From contig NZ_HE997452.1 of the NCBI RefSeq assembly GCF_000312525.1, forward strand, positions 335,284 through 399,283: a DNA stretch of 64,000 nt. The letters run 5' to 3'. The notes beneath the pieces were generated by a model that did no database searches, had not been told where the DNA came from, and worked only from the letters and a program-made list of their open reading frames with translations. Numbering within the stretch: position 1 is the first letter of the stretch; each line of letters begins with the position of its first letter. The position numbers and the translations under genes were made by a program. Positions 19,181-28,205 of this stretch are shown in pieces. Source of the DNA: Bartonella florencae (GTDB lineage: Bacteria > Pseudomonadota > Alphaproteobacteria > Rhizobiales > Rhizobiaceae).

Positions 19181-19360
19181 ATGAAAATCGTTTTAAGGAG
19201 TTTAACAATTGTCCTTTTGGGGGGGATTGTCCTTGTTGGATGTGGGCGTAAGGGAGCATTGGAGATGCCTCCTCTCGATGTCCAGAAGCCTGTAAAAGGG
19301 GCATCTATTGCCAAAAGTGAAGAAGATAAAGCTTTTATTCTTGATCGTTTGATAAAATAG
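19181..19360 (+). CDS. lptM: Small lipoprotein LptM (YifL-like)
   Basis: A 59-residue lipoprotein of the LptM family, which helps the LPS export translocon LptD mature at the outer membrane. The signal sequence ends in the lipobox LVGC (Cys21) followed at once by GRKGALEMPP, the family signature. The start ATG 19181 is preceded by ggagag. The gene sits between argH and lysA, its standard place in proteobacteria, and ends 9 bp before lysA, so they form one transcript. It is easy to miss because it is below 60 codons. Confidence 0.88.
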   Translation: MKIVLRSLTIVLLGGIVLVGCGRKGALEMPPLDVQKPVKGASIAKSEEDKAFILDRLIK

Positions 19361-19369
19361 GAGAGAGAT

Positions 19370-20635
19370 GTGCGGTTTTTCTCCTATCGTCAAGATATGT
19401 TTCACGCTGAAGGTCTCTCACTTTCTGCTCTTGCGCAGAATGTAGGAACGCCTTTTTATTGTTATTCGGCTAATGCATTGCTAACACGTTTTAAAGATTA
19501 TCAAAAGGCATTTCAAGAAATGCCAAGTTTGATTGCTTATGCGGTTAAAGCCAATTCTAATCAAGCAGTTTTAAGGCTTTTGGCGGTAAATGGATCGGGA
19601 GCTGATGTGGTTTCAGAAGGTGAGTTGCGACGCGCACTTGCTGTTGGTATTCCTGCTCATCGTATTGTTTATTCTGGTGTTGGTAAAAGTGTGAAAGAGA
19701 TAGATTTTGCTCTTGCTCAAGATATTTATTGTTTTAATGTTGAATCAGAGCCAGAACTTGAACAATTGTCACAGCGTGCTGTAGCACTTGCAAAAACAGC
19801 ACGTATTTCATTGCGCATTAATCCAGATGTTGATGCAAAAACACATAAGAAAATTACAACAGGAAAGTCTGAAAATAAATTTGGTATTCCATTGTTGTTT
19901 GCAAGAGAAGCCTATAAAAAAGCCGCTTCTTTACCTGGATTGCAGGTTTGCGGTGTCGATATGCATATTGGCAGTCAGATCTGTGATTTAAAACCTTTTG
20001 AAGAGGCATTTCGTATTATTGCAGATTTTGTGCATCAATTATGGAGTGATGGCTTTGCGATAACGCATATCGATATTGGCGGTGGGCTTGGTATAGCATA
20101 TGGTCATGAACAACATGTCATACCCTCTCCTTTTGATTATGCAGCACTTGTGAAAAAACATATTGCCCCTTTAGGAATCAATATTATCGTGGAGCCAGGA
20201 CGGAGCATTGTTGGTGAAGCGGGTGTGTTGGTGACATCTGTTCTCTATTTAAAAAGGGGAGAAGGGCGGAATTTTGTTATTGTTGATGCGGCGATGAATG
20301 ATTTTATACGTCCAACGCTTTATGATGCTTGGCAGAATGTGTGGCCGATCAAACAAACATCAAAAGATGCAGAACATATTCGAGCCGATATTGTTGGTTC
20401 TGTTTGTGAAACCGGCGATTATTTAGCATTAGATCGCTGTTTGCCAATTTTGGCACCGGGGGATCTTTTGGCGATTATGGGAGCGGGGGCTTATGGAGCA
20501 GTGATGGCAAGCACATATAATAGCCGGCTTTTGGTGCCAGAAGTTCTTGTGCAGGACACGCGGTATGCAATCATTCGTCCACGTCTTGATTATGCGCAAT
20601 TAATAGAATCTGATCATATCCCTAGTTGGATCTAG
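19370..20635 (+). CDS. lysA: Diaminopimelate decarboxylase
   Basis: PLP enzyme that converts meso-diaminopimelate to lysine. The PLP lysine is in AYAVKANSN (residues 55-63). The HIGSQI loop, the GGGLGI phosphate loop and EPGRSIVG follow in order. The C-terminal domain has the substrate motif GSVCETGDYLA and a GAYGAVMAS stretch that completes the active site across the dimer. 421 aa is normal. The start is GTG 19370 (RFFSYRQD); the ATG two bases earlier is out of frame. The gene is downstream of lptM and about 120 bp before the TIGR02302 gene. Confidence 0.93.
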   Translation: MRFFSYRQDMFHAEGLSLSALAQNVGTPFYCYSANALLTRFKDYQKAFQEMPSLIAYAVKANSNQAVLRLLAVNGSGADVVSEGELRRALAVGIPAHRIVYSGVGKSVKEIDFALAQDIYCFNVESEPELEQLSQRAVALAKTARISLRINPDVDAKTHKKITTGKSENKFGIPLLFAREAYKKAASLPGLQVCGVDMHIGSQICDLKPFEEAFRIIADFVHQLWSDGFAITHIDIGGGLGIAYGHEQHVIPSPFDYAALVKKHIAPLGINIIVEPGRSIVGEAGVLVTSVLYLKRGEGRNFVIVDAAMNDFIRPTLYDAWQNVWPIKQTSKDAEHIRADIVGSVCETGDYLALDRCLPILAPGDLLAIMGAGAYGAVMASTYNSRLLVPEVLVQDTRYAIIRPRLDYAQLIESDHIPSWI

Positions 20636-20755
20636 TATTGTTTAAGTCTTTTAGGTCTTATTTTTATTAAACTTCGATGAAACAATTTATTTTCTGGAAA
20701 TTGTCTTATATGGGTTTTATGATCCCAATTCATCGCTGTAAAAGGGGACAAACAT

Positions 20756-23194
20756 TTGTCTATGAAAAATGAAAACATCAAAAGTTTTGCAGGAATAAAA
20801 CTTGTTGGTGTGCGCATTTTGATATGGTTTATCCTCTCTTTGGAGCGGATATGGGGGCGATTGTTCCCGCTTTTTCTCGTCCTTAGTGTTTTTTGTTCGC
20901 TGAGTTGGTTGGGTGTTTTTGGCATTCTGGGTTATTGGTCACATCTGCTTTTGCTTTTGCTAATACTCGTTTTGGCCATGGGGAGTTTATTTTTTCTTCA
21001 ACATTTTCGATTTCCTACAAGGCGGGAGGTTAATCAGCGTCTTGAACAAGCAAACGGTCTTCAGCATCAGCCTTTAAGTGTTCAAACCGATCGTTTATGT
21101 TTTGAAAATGATGAAGATTTTCATGCGATTGTTTGGCGTGAACACCAGCGCCGCATGGCAGAGCAATTGGATCATTTAAAAATTGGATTTGTTTCTCTAA
21201 ATAGTGCGGCTTTCGATCCTTTCGCTTTGAGGGCTTTATGTGTTCTCCTTTGTGTGTGCGCTTTTAGTTTTTCTTTTGGCTCGCGAGGAGGCCATTTGGC
21301 AGATGCATTTGATTTTCGTCCTATCATCGATGAAGCATCCATGCGGATTGATGCTTGGGTAACACCTCCTGCTTATACCGGTGTTGCGCCTCTTTATTTA
21401 ACAAAAGGCGAAACAAAACAGCTAGCAGTTCCTGAAGGGAGTGTTGTGGTTGTGCGTGTTACAAATGGTGTTGGTATTTCAGTAAAAGCCGTATCTAAAG
21501 AGGATGCAGGTGAGGTTTTGTTTGAAAAGAAAAATGAAAAGGTGGCTTTGAATGATCCAACCGTTCAGTTTGAAACACATTTAAAACATTCAATAGATTT
21601 GTTGGTCTCATCACGTCACAAACAACAGCGGTGGCATTTACAGGTGATGAAAGATCAGTATCCAACAATTCGTTGGCTGGAAAAGCCAGGGCGAATTTTA
21701 ACCGGTTCGTTAGAGTTGCAGTATGAGCTCGATGATGATTATGGTGTGACAAAAGCTGTTGTTGAAATAGAGCCTTTTTTTAATCAGCACAAAAACACTC
21801 TTTCTCTCTATACGGCACCTGAAATAAAACTTCTTCTTCCTCGCAGTGGAAAGGGTAAAATGCGGACGGTACAAGATATATCTGCACATCCATGGGCTGG
21901 TTCGCAAGTCAAAATTACTTTGTTGGCAGAAGATGGTGCGGGACAACAAGGACAGAGCAAAACTTTTGTAATGACCCTACCACAGCGTGTATTTTCTAAT
22001 CCTGTTGCACGTGCAGTGATTGAATTGCGTCGTATGTTAGCTCTTAATACTTCTGCGAAAGACCGTGTCCTTGATATGCTTGCTGTTTTGCTGGTGCGTC
22101 CAAAAGATGGATTACAAAATTTTACACATGTTCTTGTTCTACAAAGTGCATGGACAAAGCTTTCTATGGCAGAAACAGAGGATGATTTGCGTGGGGTGGT
22201 CGACTATTTGTGGCAGATTGCTTTGGGGTTTGAAGGTAATCAGCTCGAGTCTGTCCAGAAAAATTTAAAACAAGCACAAGCTGCTTTGCGTGATGCGCTT
22301 CGTTATGGTGCTCCAGCAGCAGAAATTGAACGGCTTATGGCAGATTTACGCCAAGCTATGGATGCGTATATTCACGCTTTGGCTGAAAATGCACAAAATA
22401 GTACGCATGCTGCCAATAACAATCTTAGTCGTCCCAATCTTTCAGAGGATTCATTAGAAAAAAAGCTGAATCTCATTGAAGAAATGGCCAAAATGGGCTC
22501 TTCTTTGGCGGCTGAACAGCTGTTGGCTGAAGTTGAACAAACTCTTGATCATTTACAAGTCCAAAAAGGCAATCAAGGTGGGGAAAAGCGCCAAAGCCAA
22601 TCGGCAGAGATGAAAGAAAAAATGGATAAGCTTGGAGACTTAATGCGTCGTCAGCAAGAAATCCTCAATGAAACACACAAATTAGAAAAAGAACAACGAC
22701 GTGGAGAAAATGTTCCAGAAACGCAAAGAGAATCTTTAAAAAAGCGGCAAGCCGAATTGCAGTCTGAATTGTCAGTGTTAGAAAAAGAACTCTCAGCGCA
22801 AGGATTTGAATCAAGTGATGCCTTCAAAAGGGCAGAAGAGAAAATGAATTCTGCGCAAGATGCTCTTGATCAAGGAGATCATCAAAAATCTATGCATAGT
22901 CAGGCAGATGCTTTAGAAGCTTTGCGGCAAGGTGCACAAAATGTTTTAGAAAAAATGCGCGAAACACTTAAAGAAGCTGGAGATAATCAAAATACTGCTG
23001 TTGGTTCTGAAGATCCATTGGGGCGTCCACTTTCTTCAAAAACAGATCAAGGACAAGAAGGAACGGCTATACCACAAGAAAGTGACCAGATGCGTACAAG
23101 ACAGATTTTGGAAGAAATTCGTAAACGTCTTGGCAAAGAACATATTCTAGAAGCAGAAAAAAACTATCTTGAGAGGTTGCTCCATTTTAATTAG
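20756..23194 (+). CDS. TIGR02302 family protein (DUF4175)
   Basis: Large membrane-anchored protein of unknown function confined to alphaproteobacteria. Two or three hydrophobic segments lie in the first 80 residues and another near residues 161-175. A periplasmic-type middle follows (ITLLAEDGAGQQGQS resembles the family's repeated beta domain). The C-terminal 300 residues are charged, Gln/Glu/Lys-rich and predicted coiled coil (MKEKMDKLGDLMRRQQEIL and onward). 812 aa is typical. The start is either TTG 20756 or the ATG at 20762. It follows lysA as in most Hyphomicrobiales. The coding sequence has T7 runs that remain in frame. Confidence 0.85.
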   Translation: MSMKNENIKSFAGIKLVGVRILIWFILSLERIWGRLFPLFLVLSVFCSLSWLGVFGILGYWSHLLLLLLILVLAMGSLFFLQHFRFPTRREVNQRLEQANGLQHQPLSVQTDRLCFENDEDFHAIVWREHQRRMAEQLDHLKIGFVSLNSAAFDPFALRALCVLLCVCAFSFSFGSRGGHLADAFDFRPIIDEASMRIDAWVTPPAYTGVAPLYLTKGETKQLAVPEGSVVVVRVTNGVGISVKAVSKEDAGEVLFEKKNEKVALNDPTVQFETHLKHSIDLLVSSRHKQQRWHLQVMKDQYPTIRWLEKPGRILTGSLELQYELDDDYGVTKAVVEIEPFFNQHKNTLSLYTAPEIKLLLPRSGKGKMRTVQDISAHPWAGSQVKITLLAEDGAGQQGQSKTFVMTLPQRVFSNPVARAVIELRRMLALNTSAKDRVLDMLAVLLVRPKDGLQNFTHVLVLQSAWTKLSMAETEDDLRGVVDYLWQIALGFEGNQLESVQKNLKQAQAALRDALRYGAPAAEIERLMADLRQAMDAYIHALAENAQNSTHAANNNLSRPNLSEDSLEKKLNLIEEMAKMGSSLAAEQLLAEVEQTLDHLQVQKGNQGGEKRQSQSAEMKEKMDKLGDLMRRQQEILNETHKLEKEQRRGENVPETQRESLKKRQAELQSELSVLEKELSAQGFESSDAFKRAEEKMNSAQDALDQGDHQKSMHSQADALEALRQGAQNVLEKMRETLKEAGDNQNTAVGSEDPLGRPLSSKTDQGQEGTAIPQESDQMRTRQILEEIRKRLGKEHILEAEKNYLERLLHFN

Positions 23195-23447
23195 GCGCTG
23201 ATTTTCTTTTAACCAAGAGAAATGCATTGGAAGCCTTATTGAGCACAAGGTCCAAAAATAAAAATCATATTTAAAAGGCTTGTTTTACGTAATAATAAAA
23301 ATGTTCTGTACGATTTTTTATTATTTGCGTTTAAAATGTGAGATACTGAGATGTTCGCTATTGCGGAGAAAAGGCAAAAATCCATATAAATTGAGATATA
23401 TGAAAGCCTGTAATGTTTAACATTTTTTTCTAAAACGGTATGTTGCG

Positions 23448-24212
23448 TTGGATATAGTCACTCTGAGAAATTTTTATGCTTCGCCCCTTGGGTCGCGCGT
23501 GCAGGCGACATTGTCTGATCAATTAAATTTATGGTGGACTGATCTTGCTGATAAACGGGTGATGGGTTTGGGTTATGCCCTTCCTTATCTTGATGTGTTA
23601 CATACACGGGCACGACAATGTTTTGCCTTTATGTCAGCTGCTCAGGGTGCTTCGCCTTGGCCTTGTGCTGAAAAAGTCGCTACAGCACTTGTTTTTGAAG
23701 AAGATTTGCCGCTTCCTGATGCTTCAATTGATTGTGTTTTATTGGTACATGCACTCGAATATACAGAAAATTCATACGAAACTCTTAATGAAATATGGCG
23801 TATTTTAGCTCCTAATGGTAGCTTGATCGTTATTGTTCCTAATCGTTCCGGTTTTTGGGCGCGCAATACTTCTACACCTTTTGGTTACGGCGAACCTTAT
23901 AGCCGACAACAGATTGCTCGTTTGTTTGAAAAAACAAACTTTATTTCTGAGTCAATGCAAGAAATTGTACATTATACACCTTCTTTGGGTTATATTTCAC
24001 GGTTATTCTCATTTTTTTATGAGCCATTTGCACGTCATCTTTTGCCTTATTTTGGGGGACTCTTAATGTGTAAGGCGCAAAAACGTGTTTATCAAGGCTT
24101 GCTTGTACAGCCTCGTCAATCACGGCGTGTTTTTATTCCTGCTTTATCACCTCAAGCCTATGAAAGCTCTTCTCAGTCTGTTTCGAATGCTCTCGCACGA
24201 CAGTGTCCATGA
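23448..24212 (+). CDS. Class I SAM-dependent methyltransferase
   Basis: Methyltransferase of the Methyltransf_11 type. Motif I is the divergent VMGLGYALPYLD (about residues 38-49) instead of a classical GxGxG. The post-motif block LPLPDASIDCVLLVHALEY (about 86-104) and the NEIWRILAPNGSLIVIVPNR strand (about 113-132) are normal. The 254-aa protein has a C-terminal tail with poor conservation. In related alphaproteobacteria this family neighbours the glyoxalase II gene; no gloB is seen here. The start is TTG 23448, fixed by the N-terminal alignment DIVTLRNFYASPLG. Substrate unknown. Confidence 0.8.
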   Translation: MDIVTLRNFYASPLGSRVQATLSDQLNLWWTDLADKRVMGLGYALPYLDVLHTRARQCFAFMSAAQGASPWPCAEKVATALVFEEDLPLPDASIDCVLLVHALEYTENSYETLNEIWRILAPNGSLIVIVPNRSGFWARNTSTPFGYGEPYSRQQIARLFEKTNFISESMQEIVHYTPSLGYISRLFSFFYEPFARHLLPYFGGLLMCKAQKRVYQGLLVQPRQSRRVFIPALSPQAYESSSQSVSNALARQCP

Positions 24213-24523
24213 AGAGTATAAGACAGAATTTGTCGATGACATATTCTGTTTGCTAGCTTACAATGTTGTTCTTGCTTTTGCATGGGGTAATGAGACGATA
24301 GGGAGTTTCGTTTCAAATGGTTTTATTTCTGTGCGCATTTTGTTGATAGACAAGTGGAAGATCGTATTAGATTGATTATAAGGTACGTTTGCAGTGAGAG
24401 AGCTTAGTTTATCCACCTAGCTTGTTTAAGTTACAAAACGGTGAATTGTCTCTGCTAAAAATCGTATTTTAAAAAATTTGAAAGTATCACAATTGTTTTG
24501 AAGCTCTTTATATTGAGGAGGTT
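24213..24523. other. 311-bp convergent intergenic region
   Basis: Lies between the 3' ends of the methyltransferase and the response regulator. AT-rich; a 96-codon frame starting inside the methyltransferase gene (24085-24375) is a shadow. gloB, which would be expected nearby in relatives, is not recognisable. Confidence 0.4.
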
Positions 24524-25207
24524 TTAAAGATTTAAACGATAGCCGTTTTGATCAGTAATGAGAATTTGCGCGTTGGAGGGGTCTTTTTCGATTTTTTTTC
24601 GTAAACGGTAAATGTGGGTTTCTAAGGTATGGGTGACAATATTTTCATTGTAGCCCCAAATTTGTTCTAACAGTGTTTCTCGGTTCACGATTTGGTCATG
24701 AGAGTGATAAAGGTATTTAAGAATTGCTGTTTCTTTTTCTGTAAGACGAATTTTGTTGTTGTGTTGATCAATGAGCAGCTTTTGTCTAGGTTTAAAAATA
24801 TAGGGGCCAATGTAAAAAATTGTATCGTCATTTTGTTCATATTGGCGCAATTGGGCGCGAATTCGTGCCAATAATACTGCAAAGCGAAAAGGCTTTTTTA
24901 CATAATCATTAGCACCTGTTTCAAGATGTAAAAGGGTATCGCAATCTGTATCATGATTTGTGATCATGATAATGGGAGCACGAAATCCTTGGGCGCGTAA
25001 TTGTTTAACAGTTTTGCGGCCATCAAGGTCAGGCAATTCAAGTCCCAAAATAGCCAGATCAACATTGTTTGTTTGGGTTATCGTTATCCCTGCTTTCGCT
25101 GTTTTTGCTTGGAATATTTCAAATTCTTTATGCATTTGTAATTGTTCTACCAAAATAGGGCGCAAATCATTGTCTGCTTCAACAATTAAAAGAGTATGGC
25201 GGTTCAT
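24524..25207 (-). CDS. OmpR/PhoB-type response regulator lacking the phospho-acceptor Asp
   Basis: Two-domain transcription factor: receiver (about residues 4-120) and winged helix (about 135-227, with LTEKETAILKYLY and THTLETHIYRLRKKI). In the receiver the beta-3 strand reads DLAILGLELPDLDG: the position that should be the phosphorylated Asp (normally LD-x-x-LPD) is Gly, encoded GGA. The acidic pair (EAD near residue 11), the Thr of ITNHD and the Lys of VKKPF remain. So it probably works without phosphorylation, or is losing regulation. It is a separate transcription unit; no histidine kinase gene is in the window. The overall sequence resembles a conserved single regulator of Hyphomicrobiales located next to an L,D-transpeptidase gene, as here. 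Confidence 0.85.
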   Translation of the reverse strand: MNRHTLLIVEADNDLRPILVEQLQMHKEFEIFQAKTAKAGITITQTNNVDLAILGLELPDLDGRKTVKQLRAQGFRAPIIMITNHDTDCDTLLHLETGANDYVKKPFRFAVLLARIRAQLRQYEQNDDTIFYIGPYIFKPRQKLLIDQHNNKIRLTEKETAILKYLYHSHDQIVNRETLLEQIWGYNENIVTHTLETHIYRLRKKIEKDPSNAQILITDQNGYRLNL

Positions 25208-25276
25208 TTTTTTTCCTTATAAGATATGTTAATGCACAAAAGAGGTGGAAAATAGTTTTCTGAAAAATGAGATTTC

Positions 25277-25841
25277 ATGCAAGGAAAATTGAAAAAGAAA
25301 GCTTCTAAAAAACGAACTTTTGTTGTTTCTATGGTCGTTCGTCGACAAGCAGGTCATGGTGCAAGACGGCGTGTTTTGCGTGTTGATCAAAATCATTTTT
25401 TTGTGCTCTGGAGTGGGCTGGTATTTCTGCTTTTAAGCGCGAGGGAGATGATGCTACACCTTTAACTCATATGCGTTGTTTGAGTGGATTTTGTGGCAAC
25501 TCTTATCGTTTCTTGCCACGTTCTGCTTTGCCTTTACGTCGTATTCGAACACGAGATGGTTGGTGTGATACATGTGGTGATGCCAATTATAATCGTTTGA
25601 TACGTCTTCCCTATGGTAACAGTGCTGAAAAAATGCAGCGTGAAGATGGGCTTTATGAAATTGCTGTGGTTTTGGATTGGAATATTACAGAACGCAAAAT
25701 GGTAAGAGGAAGTGCCATATTTATGCATTTAGCACAGGAGAATTATCCACCAACAGAAGGATGTATTGCACTTGCCCAGCGTGATATGGAACGTCTTTTG
25801 TCCTATATGTGCAGATGAACAAAATTATTGTGTTAAGGTAG
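25277..25841 (+). pseudogene. L,D-transpeptidase (YkuD domain) relic, frameshifted
   Basis: Small cytosolic-looking L,D-transpeptidase-like protein (the Hyphomicrobiales VVRR-type). It starts KRTFVVSMVVRRQAGHGARRR and in the next frame continues AGISAFKREGDDATPL, LPLRRIRTRDGWCD and NYNRLIRLPY to the catalytic HLAQENYPPTEGCIAL with its Cys. The first break is in a run of seven Ts (25396-25402); eight Ts would rejoin the frames. A second frame change of the same sign near 25800 is needed to reach the usual C-terminus ending KIIVLR (stop 25839-25841). Without repair, the catalytic region lacks its N-terminal half. Divergent from the response regulator gene. Confidence 0.8.
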
Positions 25842-25850
25842 AACATTTCT

Positions 25851-26267
25851 TTATTTAAGGTTGCCCATCAAACAAACTTCTTTCCATTCATCTTCTGTTA
25901 CCGGTTGTACTGATAAGCGACTTGCATTGACTAGTACCATATTTTTTAGTTTAGGATTGGCTTTAATCTGTTTTAATGAAACAGGGGTTGGCATATCACA
26001 AACTGCACGAATATCTACACATTCCCAACGAGGATCAGAAGTGCTAGAATCAGGGTGTGCTTGCGCACAGACTTCTACAATACCAACAATTTCTAATCCT
26101 TTGTTAGAGTGGTAAAAAAAACCTTTATCACCATATTTCATGGCGCGCATATTGTTACGGGCTTGATAATTGCGTACACCATCCCATTGTTCGCCCTCAG
26201 CACCTTTTTTCTTTTGCATATCCCATGACCATTTATGGGGTTCAGATTTAAAAAGCCAATAAGCCAT
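25851..26267 (-). CDS. EVE domain protein
   Basis: Single EVE domain, a PUA-like fold that binds modified nucleic-acid bases (human THYN1 is a relative). The N-terminus YWLFKSEPHKWSW and the WDGVRNYQARNNMR block (about residues 29-42) are highly characteristic, as is GFFYHSN. 138 aa matches bacterial members. Target not known. In relatives it stands close to gpsA and a YciI gene next to tsaD; both are missing here. Its 3' end lies 10 bp from the end of the broken L,D-transpeptidase on the other strand. Confidence 0.9.
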   Translation of the reverse strand: MAYWLFKSEPHKWSWDMQKKKGAEGEQWDGVRNYQARNNMRAMKYGDKGFFYHSNKGLEIVGIVEVCAQAHPDSSTSDPRWECVDIRAVCDMPTPVSLKQIKANPKLKNMVLVNASRLSVQPVTEDEWKEVCLMGNLK

Positions 26268-26732
26268 GCTTTCTCCTTTTTATGGACTGTGAATTTATTT
26301 CACACACCACGTGTCTATTTTTATATAACATTCCAACTATGATTTTTCCTTTAAAATCAAGTAAAGAATGCGCAATATCGATTTTGTTGCTCTTTTTTAA
26401 AAATCCTCGAGTGTATCATGCGCTGGAGCTGTTTCATAGATTTCTAGAGGAAATTGCATAAGACTGCTCTGTTTTTTGCGTCCTTTTAGGAGAGAAGATA
26501 AGCATATGAATTGCAGTATTGTGCTTAAAGTAAGCTACTTAATAACAAGTTTGGTTCTTTAAAACCTTTGTCTGGAAAGAGCAGCTTCTGATTGCTTTGC
26601 GTTGAAAAAATGATGGAGGAAAATTGTGTCTTAGAAGTCTTAAAGATTCCAATGATAAGTGTAACAAATAAGATGTTAAATAATGGTGATTGCTCTTATG
26701 TTTTGTAGAACACAGGGGGCTATTTCTTTTGG
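26268..26732. other. 465-bp gap where gpsA and yciI are usually found
   Basis: Between EVE and tsaD. I see no trace of glycerol-3-phosphate dehydrogenase or YciI coding sequence in either strand, only AT-rich sequence with stops. If the genes once stood here they have been deleted rather than merely mutated. Confidence 0.4.
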
Positions 26733-27827
26733 TTATGCTTTTGTTCCACGGCGTCCCATCCCGATGAGGGGTGCGGATTTTTCATCCAATGGCCAGCGTG
26801 AGCGAGGGGCGAGATCAAGGGGGCTTTTTTCCCCACGCACAAGTTTTTGTGCACCAGCAAAAGCAATCATTGCAGCATTATCGGTACATAAGGAAAGGGG
26901 AGGCGCTATAAATTCAAAACCATGTTGATGTGCAAGCTTTTGCAGTGTCAACCGAATAGCTTGGTTGGCCGCAACACCACCTGCCACAACTAAAGCAGGA
27001 GGACGACGCTCTTGATTATGAGAAAGGGGGTATTGGTGGGTAAAATATTGTAGAGCCAAATGAACACGATCATGTAGCGTATCGGTAACGGCTGCTTGAA
27101 AGCTTGCTGCAATATCAGCAACATCACTTTCTGTAAGAGGAGCCATGGCCGTTGCTGCTTGCCGGACAGCGGTTTTAAGACCGGAAAAAGAAAAATCTAA
27201 CCGCTTTTCACCTTTTAAAGGCCGTGGAAGAGCAATGCGATTTTTATCACCCAATAAAGCTGCTTTTTCAAGTGCTGGACCTCCAGGATAAGGAAGGCCT
27301 AAGAGTTTTGCTGTTTTATCAAAAGCTTCTCCCAAGGCATCGTCGATGGTTGTTCCTAAACGTTGGTAGTTGCCTACTTCGTGAACAAGAATTGTTTGTG
27401 TATGTCCACCCGAGACCAACAATAATAAATAAGGACACTGAACATTATGCGTTAGTATGGCTGTTAACGCATGGCCCTCCAGATGATTTACGGCAATGAA
27501 TGGTTTTCCCGTGGCAAGAGAAAGTGCTTTTGCACTCATAACGCCTACCAACAGACCTCCTATGAGACCTGGGCCACAGGTGGCTGCAATGGCATCAATA
27601 TCTTTCAATTTTGTTTCTGCCTCTGTGAGTGCTTTTAGAATTAAACTATCGAGAATTTCAACATGGGCACGAGCGGCAATTTCAGGAACAACTCCACCAT
27701 AGGGCGCATGATGATCAATTTGACTCCAAACAATATTGGAAAGAATTTGGCTGTTTTGATCATTGTGGTATTCAACAACAGCAGCAGCCGTTTCATCGCA
27801 ACTGGTTTCTATTCCTAATAGGCGCAT
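26733..27827 (-). CDS. tsaD: tRNA N6-adenosine threonylcarbamoyltransferase
   Basis: Kae1/Qri7/TsaD ATPase that places the threonylcarbamoyl group on A37 of ANN-decoding tRNAs. The start [18 protein letters not shown] is the family signature. The metal-binding HxxxH is in VNHLEGHAL (about residues 116-124 from the ATG). [10 protein letters not shown], the [10 protein letters not shown] loop and [10 protein letters not shown] in the C-terminal lobe complete the fold. I start at ATG 27827; the frame extends three codons to a TTG at 27836. Length 364 aa, normal. It is divergent from the mitofilin/hemY pair. Confidence 0.95.
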   Translation of the reverse strand: MRLLGIETSCDETAAAVVEYHNDQNSQILSNIVWSQIDHHAPYGGVVPEIAARAHVEILDSLILKALTEAETKLKDIDAIAATCGPGLIGGLLVGVMSAKALSLATGKPFIAVNHLEGHALTAILTHNVQCPYLLLLVSGGHTQTILVHEVGNYQRLGTTIDDALGEAFDKTAKLLGLPYPGGPALEKAALLGDKNRIALPRPLKGEKRLDFSFSGLKTAVRQAATAMAPLTESDVADIAASFQAAVTDTLHDRVHLALQYFTHQYPLSHNQERRPPALVVAGGVAANQAIRLTLQKLAHQHGFEFIAPPLSLCTDNAAMIAFAGAQKLVRGEKSPLDLAPRSRWPLDEKSAPLIGMGRRGTKA

Positions 27828-27836
27828 TTCAAACAA

Positions 27837-28205
27837 AACCTTATGTTAAAGATTCTTTTTCTTTTGTGGGTAGCACGGACAGGTGGAGATGCAAAGAATT
27901 CCTCTTGAAATTAATTTCTCTATGAAAAAATGCATTTTAACGAATGATTTTAATATAGTAACTCCTTTTATTAAAAATGAAGCTGTATTTTTTAGTATAA
28001 AATAATGATATGTATGCAAAATCTTGTTCATTTAAAGTATATAAGTTTAAAGGTGTTCGCTAAAAATACAGTGTTGTAAATTTTCCTGAAGTTATAAACT
28101 TTATACAAAAGGTTTAAAACAAGCTATGCTCTTTGAGAAATTCTTTATTTTTTAAAGATTTTTTCATTTTATTATTTTATCAATAAGAAAAAATGTGCAC
28201 AAAAA
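27837..28205. other. 369-bp gap where hemC/hemD usually stand
   Basis: Between the divergent tsaD and the mitofilin-like gene. In heme-making relatives hemC and a uroporphyrinogen-III synthase gene occupy this place. Nothing of them is recognisable; the sequence is very AT-rich and must contain the promoters of both flanking units. Confidence 0.4.

Noticed and set aside
24085..24375. 96-codon frame overlapping the methyltransferase 3' end
   Set aside because: More than 120 bp lie inside a conserved gene in another frame; no homology seen.
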